Origin: Nonomuraea pusilla
Lineage (GTDB): Bacteria; Actinomycetota; Actinomycetes; Streptosporangiales; Streptosporangiaceae
NCBI RefSeq assembly: GCF_900109355.1
Contig: NZ_FOBF01000004.1
Coordinates: 124,001 to 188,000, forward strand
DNA length: 64,000 nt
Direction of reading: 5' to 3'
Of this stretch, positions 33,127 to 42,010 are shown piece after piece. The notes below the pieces were generated by a model. The model was not told the DNA's origin and made no database searches. It saw only the letters and a program-made list of their open reading frames with translations. How positions within the stretch are numbered: position 1 is the stretch's first letter; each line of letters opens with the position of its first letter. The position numbers were made by a program, and so were the translations under genes.

Positions 33127-33561
33127 TCACGGCCTGGCGTAGACCCGGTGGACGAACTCCGCGAGCTGGTCGTCGGGCAGGTGGCGGGCCAGGTCCGACT
33201 CGCTGATCATGCCGACGAGGCGGTGCCCGTCCATCACCGGCAGCCGCTTGATCTGGTGCTGCTCCATCCGCGACAGCGCCTCCTCCACGGAGGCGTCCGC
33301 GTCGATCCACACCACGCCCGTGGCGAGGTCGCCCGCCGTCACCCTGGACGGGTCGTGGCCGGCCGCCACGCACTTCACGATGATGTCGCGGTCGGTGATG
33401 ATGCCGGTTACCCGGTCGTCGGGCCCGCACACGGGCAGCGCCCCCACGTCGTGCGAGCGCATCAGCTGCGCCGCCCTGTCGAGCGTCTCGTGCGCTCCGA
33501 TGCACTCGGCGCCCGCGCTCATGACGCTGCGGGCGGTCTCGTGCGACTGCGCCTTCTCCAT
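33127..33561 (-). CDS. CBS-domain pair protein
   Basis: A 144-residue protein made of two CBS domains: ARSVMSAGAECIGAHETLDR with LPVCGPDDRVTGIITDRDI, then DLATGVVWIDADASVEEALS with LPVMDGHRLVGMISESDLAR. Such stand-alone pairs bind adenine nucleotides and are common in actinobacterial dormancy or energy-stress regulons; the partner is unknown. ATG 33561 follows CCGGGGGTTGACC. It lies 56 bp downstream of the TusA gene on the same strand. Confidence 0.9.
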   Translation of the reverse strand: MEKAQSHETARSVMSAGAECIGAHETLDRAAQLMRSHDVGALPVCGPDDRVTGIITDRDIIVKCVAAGHDPSRVTAGDLATGVVWIDADASVEEALSRMEQHQIKRLPVMDGHRLVGMISESDLARHLPDDQLAEFVHRVYARP

Positions 33562-33617
33562 GGTCAACCCCCGGAAGTCGGTGACTCTCCGCCGCCACCT
33601 ACCCCGGCGGGCGCCCC

Positions 33618-33863
33618 TCAGTAGTTGCGCCGCACGTGGATCGACCAGCCGCCCCCGGGCAGCTCGTACGAGCCGACGTGCTTGTGCGACTTCAGCCGGC
33701 ACCAGGCCGGCACGTCGTTGTAGGCGGCCGGGTCGTCGGCCAGCACGGCGACCACGCCGTCGAGCGGGACGTGGTTGATCTGCTCGGCCAGCATGATGAT
33801 CGGGATCGGGCACTTCTTGCCGAGCGCGTCGATCGTGAGGGCCGGCTCGGAAACCTCGGTCAT
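33618..33863 (-). CDS. TusA-like sulfur carrier protein
   Basis: An 81-residue TusA/SirA-fold protein with the sulfur-accepting motif KKCPIPIIMLAEQI (CPxP, Cys near 18). The C-terminal strand is GGGWSIHVRRNY. TusA relays persulfide sulfur from a cysteine desulfurase to acceptors such as thiolation enzymes. The desulfurase gene upstream overlaps it by four bases (ATGA), making the donor/acceptor link very likely. Confidence 0.92.
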   Translation of the reverse strand: MTEVSEPALTIDALGKKCPIPIIMLAEQINHVPLDGVVAVLADDPAAYNDVPAWCRLKSHKHVGSYELPGGGWSIHVRRNY

Positions 33864-34993
33864 GCCACTCCTGCGTCTTGACGGATGCGGTGGACCAGCC
33901 CGGGCAGCACGGCGAGGAACCTGTCGACGTCGGCCTCGGCCGCGCCCCTGGGCAGCGACACGCGGATGTTGCCGTGCGTCAGGACGCCCATCGCCTCCAG
34001 AACGTGCGATGGACGAAGCGTACTGGCGGTGCACGAGCTTCCTGACGATACCGCGAAACCCGCCTTGTCCAGCTCGGTCAGCAACGCCTCCCCGTCGACG
34101 TACAGGCAGGAGAAGGTGACGATGTGCGGCGCGCGCTCGCGCGGGTCGCCGATCACCTCCACGTCGGGCACGAGCTCGGGCACCCGCCGCCGCACGCGGT
34201 CCACCAGCGCGCTGAGCCGCGCCTGCTCCTCGGCCGCCTCGGCGAGCGACGCGCGCAGCGCGGCCGCCGCCGCGAAGATCGCCGGGACGTTCTCGAAGCC
34301 GGGCACCCGGCGCCGCTCCCGCTCGTCCTCCGGCAGGAACGAGCGGAACCTCGTGCCCTTGCGCACCGCCAGCACGCCGACGCCCGCCGGGCCGCCCCAC
34401 TTGTGCGCGCTCGCCGTCAGCACCGACCACCCCTCGGGCACCGGCATCCTGCCGGCCGTCTGCGCGGCGTCGACCAGCAGCGGGACCCCGTGCTCGCGGC
34501 AGGCGGCCGCCGCCTCGGCGACCGGCTGGAGCGTGCCGACCTCGTGGTTGGCGCTCTGCAGGCAGGCCAGCGCGGCGCCAGGGCGGGCGACCGCCTCGGC
34601 GAACGCCGCGGCGTCGACCCGCCCCTGCAGGTTCACCCCCACGGTCTCGACCGTGCCGCCCTCGCGTTCGTGCAGCTCGGCGGCGTGCAGCACGCTGGAG
34701 TGCTCGACCGCGCCCACCACCAGGTGGCGCCCGGCCCTGCGCCTGCCGTGTAGGGTGCCGAGGACGCCGAGATGCACGGCCTGCGTGCCCGACGGAGTGA
34801 ACGACACCTCGTCGGAGCGCGCGCCGAGCGCCTCGGCCACCTCGGCGCGCGCCTGCTCCAGGAGCAGATGCGCGCGGCGGGCCTGGCCGTACAATCGTGC
34901 GGGGTCGGCCCAGCCGGCGTCGATCGCCGTCAGGAGCGCGTCGCGAGCCTGGGGGTGGAGCGGCTCGGTTGAGGCCGCGTCGAAGTACGCCAC
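33860..34993 (-). CDS. Cysteine desulfurase (class V aminotransferase)
   Basis: A 377-residue PLP enzyme removing sulfur from cysteine as persulfide. It begins VAYFDAASTEPLHPQARDAL; PLP contacts include SFTPSGTQAVHLGVLG and LLVDAAQTAGRMPV; the Schiff-base lysine is in LTASAHKWGGPAGVG; the catalytic cysteine is in VSSGSSCTASTLRPSHVL. This is IscS/NifS-like rather than SufS-like. GTG 34993 is chosen because the conserved region starts there; GGGACGATAAG is upstream. It overlaps the TusA gene and is divergent from ctaC. It may supply sulfur for cluster or tRNA thiolation. Confidence 0.93.
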   Translation of the reverse strand: MAYFDAASTEPLHPQARDALLTAIDAGWADPARLYGQARRAHLLLEQARAEVAEALGARSDEVSFTPSGTQAVHLGVLGTLHGRRRAGRHLVVGAVEHSSVLHAAELHEREGGTVETVGVNLQGRVDAAAFAEAVARPGAALACLQSANHEVGTLQPVAEAAAACREHGVPLLVDAAQTAGRMPVPEGWSVLTASAHKWGGPAGVGVLAVRKGTRFRSFLPEDERERRRVPGFENVPAIFAAAAALRASLAEAAEEQARLSALVDRVRRRVPELVPDVEVIGDPRERAPHIVTFSCLYVDGEALLTELDKAGFAVSSGSSCTASTLRPSHVLEAMGVLTHGNIRVSLPRGAAEADVDRFLAVLPGLVHRIRQDAGVA

Positions 34994-35144
34994 GACACTT
35001 ATCGTCCCACTTGCGGCCCCACCGAGGGGTCGCGCGGTGGGGCGAGGCACCTGCACGCTAATGTGTCTGCAATCAGCTGTGCATTTGGAAATACGAGCGC
35101 CCAGGGGAGAGACTCTTGGGCTTCATCTGTGGGGTAGGCGATCC

Positions 35145-35972
35145 GTGAGTCCGACTCGCCGTACGACGCGGCGTTCGTTGGCCCGGCGCAGGGTGCCGCG
35201 CGCCGCCGCTTTGGCGTTGCTGCTGGCCACTGCTACGGCGTGTGCTAATGACGTTCCCGAGGCAGACTGGTCTCGAGGCCTTCTTCCCGACCACATCACC
35301 GAGCAGGGTGGCCTGGTCACCACGTTGTGGAACGGGGCCTGGATCGCCGCACTCGCCACGGGTGCCGTCGTCATCGTCCTGATCGTGTGGGCGTCCCTCT
35401 TCCACCGCAAGCGCAGGGCGAAGGCCGAGCTTCCGCCGCAGGTCCGCTACAACCTGCCGATCGAGATGCTCTACACCCTGATCCCGCTGGTCATGGTCTC
35501 GGTGTTCTTCTTCTTCACCGCCCGCGACAGCAACACCCTGACCCAGGTCAAGGGCGACGCGACGGTGAAGGTGAAGGTCGAGGCCTACCAGTGGAGCTGG
35601 CGCTTCACCACCACGGTCAACGGCAAGACCCTCAAGCCGGTGGCGGGCATGCCCGTCTCCGACTACAGGCAGGGCCCCCAGCTCGTCCTCCCGGTGAAGT
35701 CCAAGGTCGAGTTCGACCTCTCCACCGACGACGTCATCCACTCGTTCTGGGTGCCCGAGTTCCTCTTCAAGCGGGACGTCATCCCCGGCATTCCCGAAGG
35801 CAACCCCGGCCGCAAGTTCGAGATCAACACCCTCGACAAGCCCGGTGTGTACGCCGGCCGGTGCGCCGAGCTCTGCGGCGTCGACCACAGCCGCATGCTC
35901 TTCTCGGTGAAGCTCGTTCCGCAGGCTGAGTTCGACCAGTACGTCCAGACCCAGGCTGGGAGCGCCCAGTGA
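35145..35972 (+). CDS. ctaC: Cytochrome c oxidase subunit II
   Basis: About 275 residues. A basic signal region and hydrophobic stretch ([19 protein letters not shown]) suggests a lipoprotein signal, though the residue three before Cys is Ala rather than Leu/Val. Two membrane helices follow ([20 protein letters not shown] and [19 protein letters not shown]), then the CuA domain: [22 protein letters not shown] and the CuA ligands [12 protein letters not shown]. It accepts electrons from the bcc complex within the supercomplex. GTG 35145 has GGGGTAGG upstream. It overlaps ctaD (GTGA). Confidence 0.96.
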   Translation: MSPTRRTTRRSLARRRVPRAAALALLLATATACANDVPEADWSRGLLPDHITEQGGLVTTLWNGAWIAALATGAVVIVLIVWASLFHRKRRAKAELPPQVRYNLPIEMLYTLIPLVMVSVFFFFTARDSNTLTQVKGDATVKVKVEAYQWSWRFTTTVNGKTLKPVAGMPVSDYRQGPQLVLPVKSKVEFDLSTDDVIHSFWVPEFLFKRDVIPGIPEGNPGRKFEINTLDKPGVYAGRCAELCGVDHSRMLFSVKLVPQAEFDQYVQTQAGSAQ

Positions 35973-37633
35973 CCGCCATCCACGAACCACTCAGGACGAC
36001 GACCGTCAGGCCCATGACCAAGGGCCGGGCCATCGCCAAGTGGCTGTCCTCCACCGATCACAAGATCATCGGACACCTCTACCTGATCACGTCGTTCGCC
36101 TTCTTCCTCATCGGCGGCGTGATGGCGCTGGTGATGCGGGCCGAGCTCGCGCAGCCGGGTCTGCAGTACACCAGCAACGAGCAGTTCAACCAGCTGTTCA
36201 CCATGCACGGCACGATCATGCTGCTCATGTTCGCGACGCCGCTGTTCGCCGGCTTCGCCAACGAGCTGATGCCGCTGCAGATCGGCGCCCCCGACGTGGC
36301 GTTCCCCCGCCTCAACATGGTGAGCTACTGGCTCTACCTGTTCGGCAGCATCATCGCGGTGTCCGGCTTCCTCACGCCGGGCGGCGCGGCCGCCTTCGGC
36401 TGGTTCGCCTACACGCCGCTGTCGGGCGCGGTCTCCTCGCCCGGCATGGGCGGCGACCTGTGGATCATGGGCCTGGCGCTGTCCGGCCTCGGCACGATCC
36501 TCGGCTCCGTGAACTTCATCACGACGATCATCTGCATGCGCGCCCCTGGCATGACCATGTTCCGCATGCCGATCTTCACCTGGAACATCCTGCTCACCAG
36601 CATGCTCGTGCTGATGGCGTTCCCGGTGCTGGCCGCCGCGATGCTCGCCCTGGAGGCCGACCGCAAGCTCGGCACCCACATCTTCGACCCGGCCAACGGC
36701 GGCGCGCTGCTGTGGCAGCACCTGTTCTGGTTCTTCGGCCACCCCGAGGTGTACATCATCGCGCTGCCGTTCTTCGGCATCGTGACCGAGATCCTGCCGG
36801 TGTTCAGCCGTAAGCCGATCTTCGGTTACATCAGCCTCGTCGGCGCGACGATCTCCATCGCGGGTCTGTCCATCACGGTCTGGGCGCACCACATGTTCCC
36901 GACCGGCCAGGTGCTGCTGCCGTTCTTCTCGTTCATGACGTTCCTCATCGCCGTCCCGACCGGTGTGAAGTTCTTCAACTGGATCGGCACGATGTGGCGC
37001 GGCCACCTGACGTTCGAGTCGCCGATGCTGTTCTCGGTCGGCTTCCTGATCACCTTCCTCCTCGGTGGTCTGACGGGCGTCATCCTGGCCTCGCCGCCGC
37101 TCGACTTCCAGCTCACCGACTCCTACTTCGTGGTGGCCCACTTCCACTACGTGGTCTTCGGCACCGTCGTGTTCGCCATGTTCGCGGGCTTCTACTTCTG
37201 GTGGCCCAAGTTCACCGGCAAGATGCTCGACGACAAGCTGGGCAAGATCCAGTTCTGGCTGCTGTTCATCGGCTTCCACACGACGTTCCTCGTCCAGCAC
37301 TGGCTCGGCATGCTCGGCTTCCCGCGCCGCTACGCCGACTACAGCCCGGCCGACGGGTTCACCGACCTGAACCTCATCTCCTCGGTCGGCGCGTTCATCC
37401 TCGGCGCCTCGACGTTGCCGTTCTTCTACAACGTCTGGAAGACGTGGCGCAGCGCGCCCAAGGTCACCGTCAACGACCCGTGGGGCTACTGCGGCTCGCT
37501 GGAGTGGGCCACCTCGTGCCCGCCGCCGCGGCACAACTTCACGTCGCTGCCGCCCATCCGGTCCGAGCGTCCCGCGTTCGACATGCGCTTCCCGCGCGTG
37601 TCCGCCAAGTCCGCCCAGGAGGTTGAGGCCTGA
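35969..37633 (+). CDS. ctaD: Cytochrome c oxidase subunit I (aa3 type)
   Basis: A 554-residue heme-copper oxidase core with twelve predicted helices. Seen: low-spin heme ligand in [20 protein letters not shown], CuB/Tyr motif [20 protein letters not shown], CuB histidines in WAHHMFPTG, and heme ligands in [15 protein letters not shown]. It reduces oxygen to water and pumps protons. It begins GTG 35969 within the ctaC stop and ends sharing a base with ctaF (TGATG). Confidence 0.98.
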   Translation: MTAIHEPLRTTTVRPMTKGRAIAKWLSSTDHKIIGHLYLITSFAFFLIGGVMALVMRAELAQPGLQYTSNEQFNQLFTMHGTIMLLMFATPLFAGFANELMPLQIGAPDVAFPRLNMVSYWLYLFGSIIAVSGFLTPGGAAAFGWFAYTPLSGAVSSPGMGGDLWIMGLALSGLGTILGSVNFITTIICMRAPGMTMFRMPIFTWNILLTSMLVLMAFPVLAAAMLALEADRKLGTHIFDPANGGALLWQHLFWFFGHPEVYIIALPFFGIVTEILPVFSRKPIFGYISLVGATISIAGLSITVWAHHMFPTGQVLLPFFSFMTFLIAVPTGVKFFNWIGTMWRGHLTFESPMLFSVGFLITFLLGGLTGVILASPPLDFQLTDSYFVVAHFHYVVFGTVVFAMFAGFYFWWPKFTGKMLDDKLGKIQFWLLFIGFHTTFLVQHWLGMLGFPRRYADYSPADGFTDLNLISSVGAFILGASTLPFFYNVWKTWRSAPKVTVNDPWGYCGSLEWATSCPPPRHNFTSLPPIRSERPAFDMRFPRVSAKSAQEVEA

Positions 37634-38046
37634 TGAAGGTCCAGGGTTGGCTGTTCCTGCTGTGCGGCCTGTTCTTCGCCGGTGTCGACATCGCCTACTG
37701 GTTCTGGACCAAGAGCGCGACGGGTCACGGTGAGCCGGTCGGCACCACCGCCATGGCCATCTCGGTCGGCTTCGCGTTCATGGTCGGCTACTACCTGATG
37801 TTCACGGCGCGCCGCATCGGCGCCCAGCCGGAGGACAACAAGCAGGCCGACATCAGCGACGGCGCGGGCGAGATCGGCTTCTTCAGCCCGAGCAGCTGGT
37901 GGCCGCTGTTCCTGTGCCTGGCGGCGGCGTTCGCCTTCGCCGGGTTCGTGATCGGCTTCTGGATGTTCCTCATCGGCGTGTTCCTCGTGATCATGGCGAT
38001 GATCGGCTTCGTGTTCCAGTACTACCGGGGCAACTTCTCGCACTGA
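37633..38046 (+). CDS. ctaF: Cytochrome c oxidase subunit IV (actinobacterial)
   Basis: A 137-residue protein with four hydrophobic helices (WLFLLCGLFFAGVDIAYWFW, AISVGFAFMVGYYLMFTA, WPLFLCLAAAFAFAGFVIGF, FLIGVFLVIMAMIGFVFQYY). This small subunit is specific to actinobacterial aa3 oxidases and lies after ctaD as in M. tuberculosis Rv2199c. ATG 37633 overlaps the ctaD stop by one base. A textbook terminator follows. Confidence 0.95.
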   Translation: MKVQGWLFLLCGLFFAGVDIAYWFWTKSATGHGEPVGTTAMAISVGFAFMVGYYLMFTARRIGAQPEDNKQADISDGAGEIGFFSPSSWWPLFLCLAAAFAFAGFVIGFWMFLIGVFLVIMAMIGFVFQYYRGNFSH

Positions 38047-38060
38047 GCGAACCGATTCGG

Positions 38061-38098
38061 GCGGGCGCACTCCTCCTGGGGGAGTGCGCCCGCTTTTT
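38061..38098 (+). terminator. Rho-independent terminator of ctaCDF
   Basis: GCGGGCGCACTCC and GGAGTGCGCCCGC form a perfect 13-bp stem with a seven-base loop, followed by TTTTT. It is the only terminator in the window seen with a proper T-run. Confidence 0.95.
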
Positions 38099-38153
38099 CA
38101 TGTTCTTTACTGGTGTACGGATGTGGCCAATGGATCACCGAGGAATAAAGGAG

Positions 38154-38201
38154 GTGAAGCGGTTCGATCTTGGACGAGGGAGTCACTCGTGGAGCGCGTA
38201 G
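38154..38201 (+). CDS. Candidate 15-codon leader peptide before the L,D-transpeptidase gene
   Basis: GTG 38154 opens a 15-codon frame (MKRFDLGRGSHSWSA) ending TAG 38199-38201. GAGGA lies nine bases upstream, and a near-perfect anti-16S sequence, AAAGGAGGTGA, surrounds the start. The stop overlaps the GTG start of ldt at 38189 in another frame. The strongest ribosome site of the region would otherwise be about 33 bases from any real gene. Translation is inferred. Confidence 0.35.
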   Translation: MKRFDLGRGSHSWSA

Positions 38202-39409
38202 CGTATGGATCGGCAGGTCTGCTGGCCTTGACGTTGCTGACGGCGTGCTCGGCGAGCGTGGCCGCCGGCGGCCCCGGTGATCCGGGCGAACGCCCGGCGG
38301 GCGGCGCGGTCGCGCCCGAGGCGTCCGTGGTCGTCACCCCGCAGGACAAGAGCGGGAACGTGCCGACCGACCAGGCGGTCGTCGTGTCGGCTCCCCCCGG
38401 CGGCACGCTGAGGAGCGTCCGCGTCGACGGCGGCAAGGCGGGGGTCCTGCCGGGCACCGTGAGCGGCGACGGCACGCGCTGGCGCAGCACCGCCACCGCC
38501 AGGCCCGGGGTCACGTACACGGTGACCGCGACGTCGGCGGACGTGTCGGGCAGGCAGACCGAGACGACGAGCACGTTCAGCACGGTGAAGGCCACCCAGA
38601 TGTTCGACGTCGAGCGGGTGACGCCGAACAAGGACGACACGGGGCTCACCGTCGGCATCGGCATGCCGATCATGCTCGCGTTCGACAAGCCCGTCGCCGA
38701 CAGGGTCGCCGTCGAGCGCAACCTCATCGTCCGCACCTCCAAGCCGGTCGAGGGGGCCTGGCACTGGTTCGACGACCGCCACGTCGACTTCCGGCCGCAG
38801 GAGTGGTGGCCGGCGCACACGAAGGTCCAGCTGGAGGCGAAGCTCGCCGGCGTGCGCGGCGGCCCCGGCCTGTACGGCAAGCGCGACATCCGGCTGGAGT
38901 TCAAGATCGGCCGAGCGCAGATCACCCGCGGCACCACCGACGAGCACGTGCTGACGGTCCGGCGCGACGGCAAGAAGATCCGGACGATGCCGATGAGCGC
39001 CGGTCAGGGCGGCGAGTGGAAGTACTACACGACCTCGGGCATCCACCTGGCGATGTCCAGGGAGCCGGTGACCATCATGACGTCGCCCGGCATCGGCCCA
39101 GGACAGGCCGGCTACTACCAGCTCACCGTGTACAACACGGTCCGCATCTCCAACAGCGGCGAGTACGTCCACAGCGCGCCCTGGTCGGTCGGGTCGCAGG
39201 GCAGCGCGAACGTCAGCCACGGCTGCGTGAACATCAGCCCCGAGAACGCCGAGTGGTTCCTCAAGAACACCCTGATCGGCGACCCGATCATCATCACGGG
39301 GTCGCCGCGCAAGCTGGAGCCCACGAACGGCTGGGGGCACTGGCAGGAGGACTGGCACGACTGGCTCAAGTGGAGCGTGCTGAAGGACGGCCCCACCATC
39401 ACGTTCTGA
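38189..39409 (+). CDS. L,D-transpeptidase lipoprotein
   Basis: About 406 residues. A lipoprotein signal (YGSAGLLALTLLTAC, lipobox LTAC) anchors it outside the membrane. Two Ig-like domains (about 60-250; VVVTPQDKSGNVPTDQAVVV, RNLIVRTSKPVEGAWHWFDD) precede the YkuD catalytic domain with RISNSGEYVHSAPWSVGSQG and the nucleophile motif SHGCVNISPENAEWF, and a Trp-rich tail (WGHWQEDWHDWLKW). This is the Ldt(Mt)-like layout; it makes 3-3 peptidoglycan cross-links. GTG 38189 has GAGGGAG seven bases upstream. Confidence 0.94.
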   Translation: MERVAYGSAGLLALTLLTACSASVAAGGPGDPGERPAGGAVAPEASVVVTPQDKSGNVPTDQAVVVSAPPGGTLRSVRVDGGKAGVLPGTVSGDGTRWRSTATARPGVTYTVTATSADVSGRQTETTSTFSTVKATQMFDVERVTPNKDDTGLTVGIGMPIMLAFDKPVADRVAVERNLIVRTSKPVEGAWHWFDDRHVDFRPQEWWPAHTKVQLEAKLAGVRGGPGLYGKRDIRLEFKIGRAQITRGTTDEHVLTVRRDGKKIRTMPMSAGQGGEWKYYTTSGIHLAMSREPVTIMTSPGIGPGQAGYYQLTVYNTVRISNSGEYVHSAPWSVGSQGSANVSHGCVNISPENAEWFLKNTLIGDPIIITGSPRKLEPTNGWGHWQEDWHDWLKWSVLKDGPTITF

Positions 39410-39703
39410 GCCTCCACGCCGCGCTTCTACCGCGCCGGCGGCCTCTGGCGGCCCTCAGAGCGTCCGAGCCGCCCCGTGGGGCCTCCGGGTGGCCGGGGCA
39501 CCTCGCGGGCGGCTCGTGGTGGCTTCCAGCCGCGTACGCGGCTCAGGGGCTTCCCGTCGTACGCCTCCAGGCGGCGCGGATCGGAGGCGTCGCGTCGTGC
39601 GGGCGTCGCGGCTCAGGGGCCCGGCGCCGTGGGCCCCGGGCGGCGCGGCTCAACGGCGCGGCTCAGGGGTGCCCCGGCGTCGGCCTCGGGGCGGCGCGGC
39701 GGG
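39410..39703. repeat. Gene-free gap with interspersed 12-bp repeats
   Basis: No convincing gene lies in this 294-bp stretch. GCGGCTCAGGGG occurs three times (39538, 39608, 39658). Each copy is followed about 20-30 bases later by GGCGGCGCGG. It looks like two to three decayed copies of a 50-70-bp unit between the converging ldt and trpD genes. Confidence 0.55.
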
Positions 39704-40747
39704 TCAGACCGCGCCGCTGACCTCGATCCAGCGGTCGAGGGTGGCGGCGGCGCGGCCGGAGTCGACCGCCTGGACGGCGCGGGCGTAGCCCTCGGTCATC
39801 GCGGCGTCGAGGTCGTCGCCGGGGCCGTCGAGCGCCACCAGCGCCGCCGCGGCGTTCAGCAGCACCGCGTCGCGCACCGGGCCCGTCCTGCCGCCCACCA
39901 GGTCGCGTACGGCCTGCGCGTTGAAGGCGACGTCGCCGCCGCGCAGGGCGCCGACGTCGGCGCGCGGGATGCCGAGCACGGCCGGGTCGAACGTGGTCTG
40001 GGTGGCGGCGCCGTCCTGGACGACCCACACCGTGGAGGTGGCCGCGATCGTCAGCTCGTCGAGGCCGTCGTCGCCGCGGAAGACCAGGGCGCGCACGCCG
40101 CGCTCGGCGAACACGCCGGCCAGGACGGGCAGCATGCCCGGGTCGAAGACGCCGATGGCCTGCGCGGCGGGGCGGGCGGGGTTGGTCAGCGGGCCGAGGA
40201 AGTTGAAGACGGTGGGGACGCCGATCTCCTTGCGCGGCGGGCCGGCGAAGCGCAGCGCGGGGTGGTAGACGGGGGCGAAGCAGAAGGCGATGCCGGCCTC
40301 GCGCGCCACCCGCGCCGTCTGCTCGGGGGTGAGGTCGAGCCTGATGCCGAGGTGCTCCAGGACGTCGGCCGCGCCGCAGGACGACGAGGCGGCCCGGTTG
40401 CCGTGCTTGACCACGCGGGCGCCCGCGGCGGCGGCCACGACGGCGGCCATCGTCGAGACGTTCACGGTGTGGGCGCGGTCGCCGCCGGTGCCCACGATGT
40501 CGACCACGGGGCCCTCGACCGTGAGCGGCGTGGCCAGCTCCAGCATGGTGCGGGCCAGGCCCACCACCTCGGGGACCGTCTCGCCCTTGGCGCGCAGCGC
40601 GATCGCGAAGCCCGCGATCTGGGCCGGCGTGGCCGAGCCCGACATGATCTCGCGCATCGCCCACGCCGTCTCGTCCGAGCTGAGGTGCTCACCGGACAGG
40701 AGGGCGGAGAAGAGCGCGGGCCAGGTCGTCCGGGAGTCCATGGGCAC
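39704..40747 (-). CDS. trpD: Anthranilate phosphoribosyltransferase
   Basis: A 347-residue enzyme attaching phosphoribose to anthranilate in tryptophan synthesis. Family motifs: [20 protein letters not shown] (PRPP and anthranilate loop), [34 protein letters not shown] and [23 protein letters not shown] 40747 or the ATG two codons later may start it. It is not next to other trp genes here; the position beside cta/qcr genes is conserved in actinobacteria (M. tuberculosis Rv2192c). The receiver-like gene directly upstream is probably in the same transcript. Confidence 0.96.
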   Translation of the reverse strand: MPMDSRTTWPALFSALLSGEHLSSDETAWAMREIMSGSATPAQIAGFAIALRAKGETVPEVVGLARTMLELATPLTVEGPVVDIVGTGGDRAHTVNVSTMAAVVAAAAGARVVKHGNRAASSSCGAADVLEHLGIRLDLTPEQTARVAREAGIAFCFAPVYHPALRFAGPPRKEIGVPTVFNFLGPLTNPARPAAQAIGVFDPGMLPVLAGVFAERGVRALVFRGDDGLDELTIAATSTVWVVQDGAATQTTFDPAVLGIPRADVGALRGGDVAFNAQAVRDLVGGRTGPVRDAVLLNAAAALVALDGPGDDLDAAMTEGYARAVQAVDSGRAAATLDRWIEVSGAV

Positions 40748-41146
40748 CTACTTGGCGTTGAGGCGGGTGGAGGAGCGGCGGCGCATGAGGTCGGCCACGG
40801 TGTCGGCCAGGACCATCGGCTCGATCGGCTGCGGCACCACCGCGTCGGCCTTGGACCAGTCGGCGAGCCACCTGTCGTCGCGCCTGGCGATGATGAGGCA
40901 GATGGGCGGGCAGTCGTAGACCTCGTCCTTGGCCTGGCGGGAGACGCCCATGCCGCCGGCCGGCTGGGTCTCGCCGTCGAGGACGGCCACGTCGATCTCG
41001 CCGGAGCTCAGCCACTGGTGCACCTTGGGCTCGGTGGCGCACTCCACGATCTCAACGAGGGGGAGGTCCGCGGCCGGGCGCCGGCCGATGGCCGCGCGCA
41101 CCTCAGCCCTGGTGGCGGCGTCGTCGCTGTAGACGAGGACCCTCAT
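40748..41146 (-). CDS. Receiver-like protein without output domain
   Basis: About 132 residues with a CheY-like alternation of strands and helices: [80 protein letters not shown]. An Asp pair (YSDD) and the putative phospho-acceptor Asp (VLDGE) are present, but the usual conserved Lys before Pro is replaced (AVVPQP), so it may be an atypical receiver. No DNA-binding domain follows. ATG 41146 is used; GTG 41164 is a credible alternative. Its stop adjoins trpD, and it is divergent from ctaE. Confidence 0.75.
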   Translation of the reverse strand: MRVLVYSDDAATRAEVRAAIGRRPAADLPLVEIVECATEPKVHQWLSSGEIDVAVLDGETQPAGGMGVSRQAKDEVYDCPPICLIIARRDDRWLADWSKADAVVPQPIEPMVLADTVADLMRRRSSTRLNAK

Positions 41147-41198
41147 CGTGTCGTCGGTGCTCACGGTCGCGCTCACTATCCGTCGTAGCGGTATGGTC

Positions 41199-41278
41199 AC
41201 CTGGGATCGTACCGGTGCCCCGGCGTGCAATCCCAGGCCGCCGTCTCTTGCAGGCGTTTTGCACCAATTATCCCAGGT
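41199..41278. promoter_or_regulatory. Three ATCCCAGG motifs in the ctaE-qcr promoter region
   Basis: ATCCCAGGC at 41230-41238 and ATCCCAGGT at 41270-41278 are direct copies 40 bp apart. ACCTGGGAT at 41199-41207 is the exact inverse of the latter. The pair at 41199/41230 makes an inverted repeat, and the 40-bp step is close to four helical turns. All lie in the 196-bp divergent gap, 65-140 bp before ctaE, where an operator would be expected. The binding protein is unknown. Confidence 0.55.
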
Positions 41279-41342
41279 TGTTGGCCTGTTTCGGCCCCCT
41301 AACGGGGGGTCGTGCGCCGGACCGACCACCGGAGCCGCAATA

Positions 41343-41996
41343 ATGCTGCCCGTGGCGACAGCATCCGCAATAACTTCGACGACGACAGCACAGTCGTACC
41401 GCAGACCCAACCTGGTCAGCGTCGGGACGATCGTCTGGCTGTCCTCTGAGCTCATGTTCTTCGCGGCGCTGTTCGCGATGTACTTCACCATCCGGTCAGT
41501 GAGCGTCGGCAAGGGCCTCGACTGGGGTCCCGCGCTCCACCCCGTGGGCGTAGAGGCCGCGGAGGGCGCTCACCTGAACATCCCGTTCGCGACGGTCAAC
41601 ACGATCATCCTGGTTCTGTCGAGTGTGACGTGCCAGCTGGGCGTGTGGGCCGCGGAGAAGGGGCAGGTCGGCAAGCTCCGCTTCTGGTACATCGTCAGCT
41701 TCCTCATGGGCGCGGTCTTCGTGGCCGGGCAGCTGTACGAGTACGGCGAGCTGGCGTCGGAGGGCGCGACCCTGTCCGCCAACGCCTACACCTCGGTGTT
41801 CTACCTGACGACGGGCTTCCACGGCCTGCACGTGACCGGTGGCCTGATCGCGTTCCTGTTCATGTTGGGACGTACGTACGCCGCGAAGCGCTTCACGCAT
41901 GAGCAGGCCACCAGCGCGATCGTCGTGTCTTACTACTGGCACTTCGTCGACGTCGTCTGGATTGGTCTTTTCGCGACCATCTACATCATTCGTTAA
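41343..41996 (+). CDS. ctaE: Cytochrome c oxidase subunit III
   Basis: A 217-residue membrane protein with five helices: [80 protein letters not shown] and [20 protein letters not shown]. The motifs [11 protein letters not shown] and YWHFVDVVW are diagnostic. ATG 41343 has GGAG eight bases upstream; GTG 41352 is an alternative. It heads the ctaE-qcrC-qcrA-qcrB operon, as in M. tuberculosis. Confidence 0.96.
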   Translation: MLPVATASAITSTTTAQSYRRPNLVSVGTIVWLSSELMFFAALFAMYFTIRSVSVGKGLDWGPALHPVGVEAAEGAHLNIPFATVNTIILVLSSVTCQLGVWAAEKGQVGKLRFWYIVSFLMGAVFVAGQLYEYGELASEGATLSANAYTSVFYLTTGFHGLHVTGGLIAFLFMLGRTYAAKRFTHEQATSAIVVSYYWHFVDVVWIGLFATIYIIR

Positions 41997-42010
41997 GGAA
42001 CGGGATCTCT

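Noticed and set aside
35663..37534. Minus-strand open frame of 623 codons opposite ctaD
   Set aside because: His/Gln/Glu-rich antisense text over ctaC/ctaD with no fold signature.
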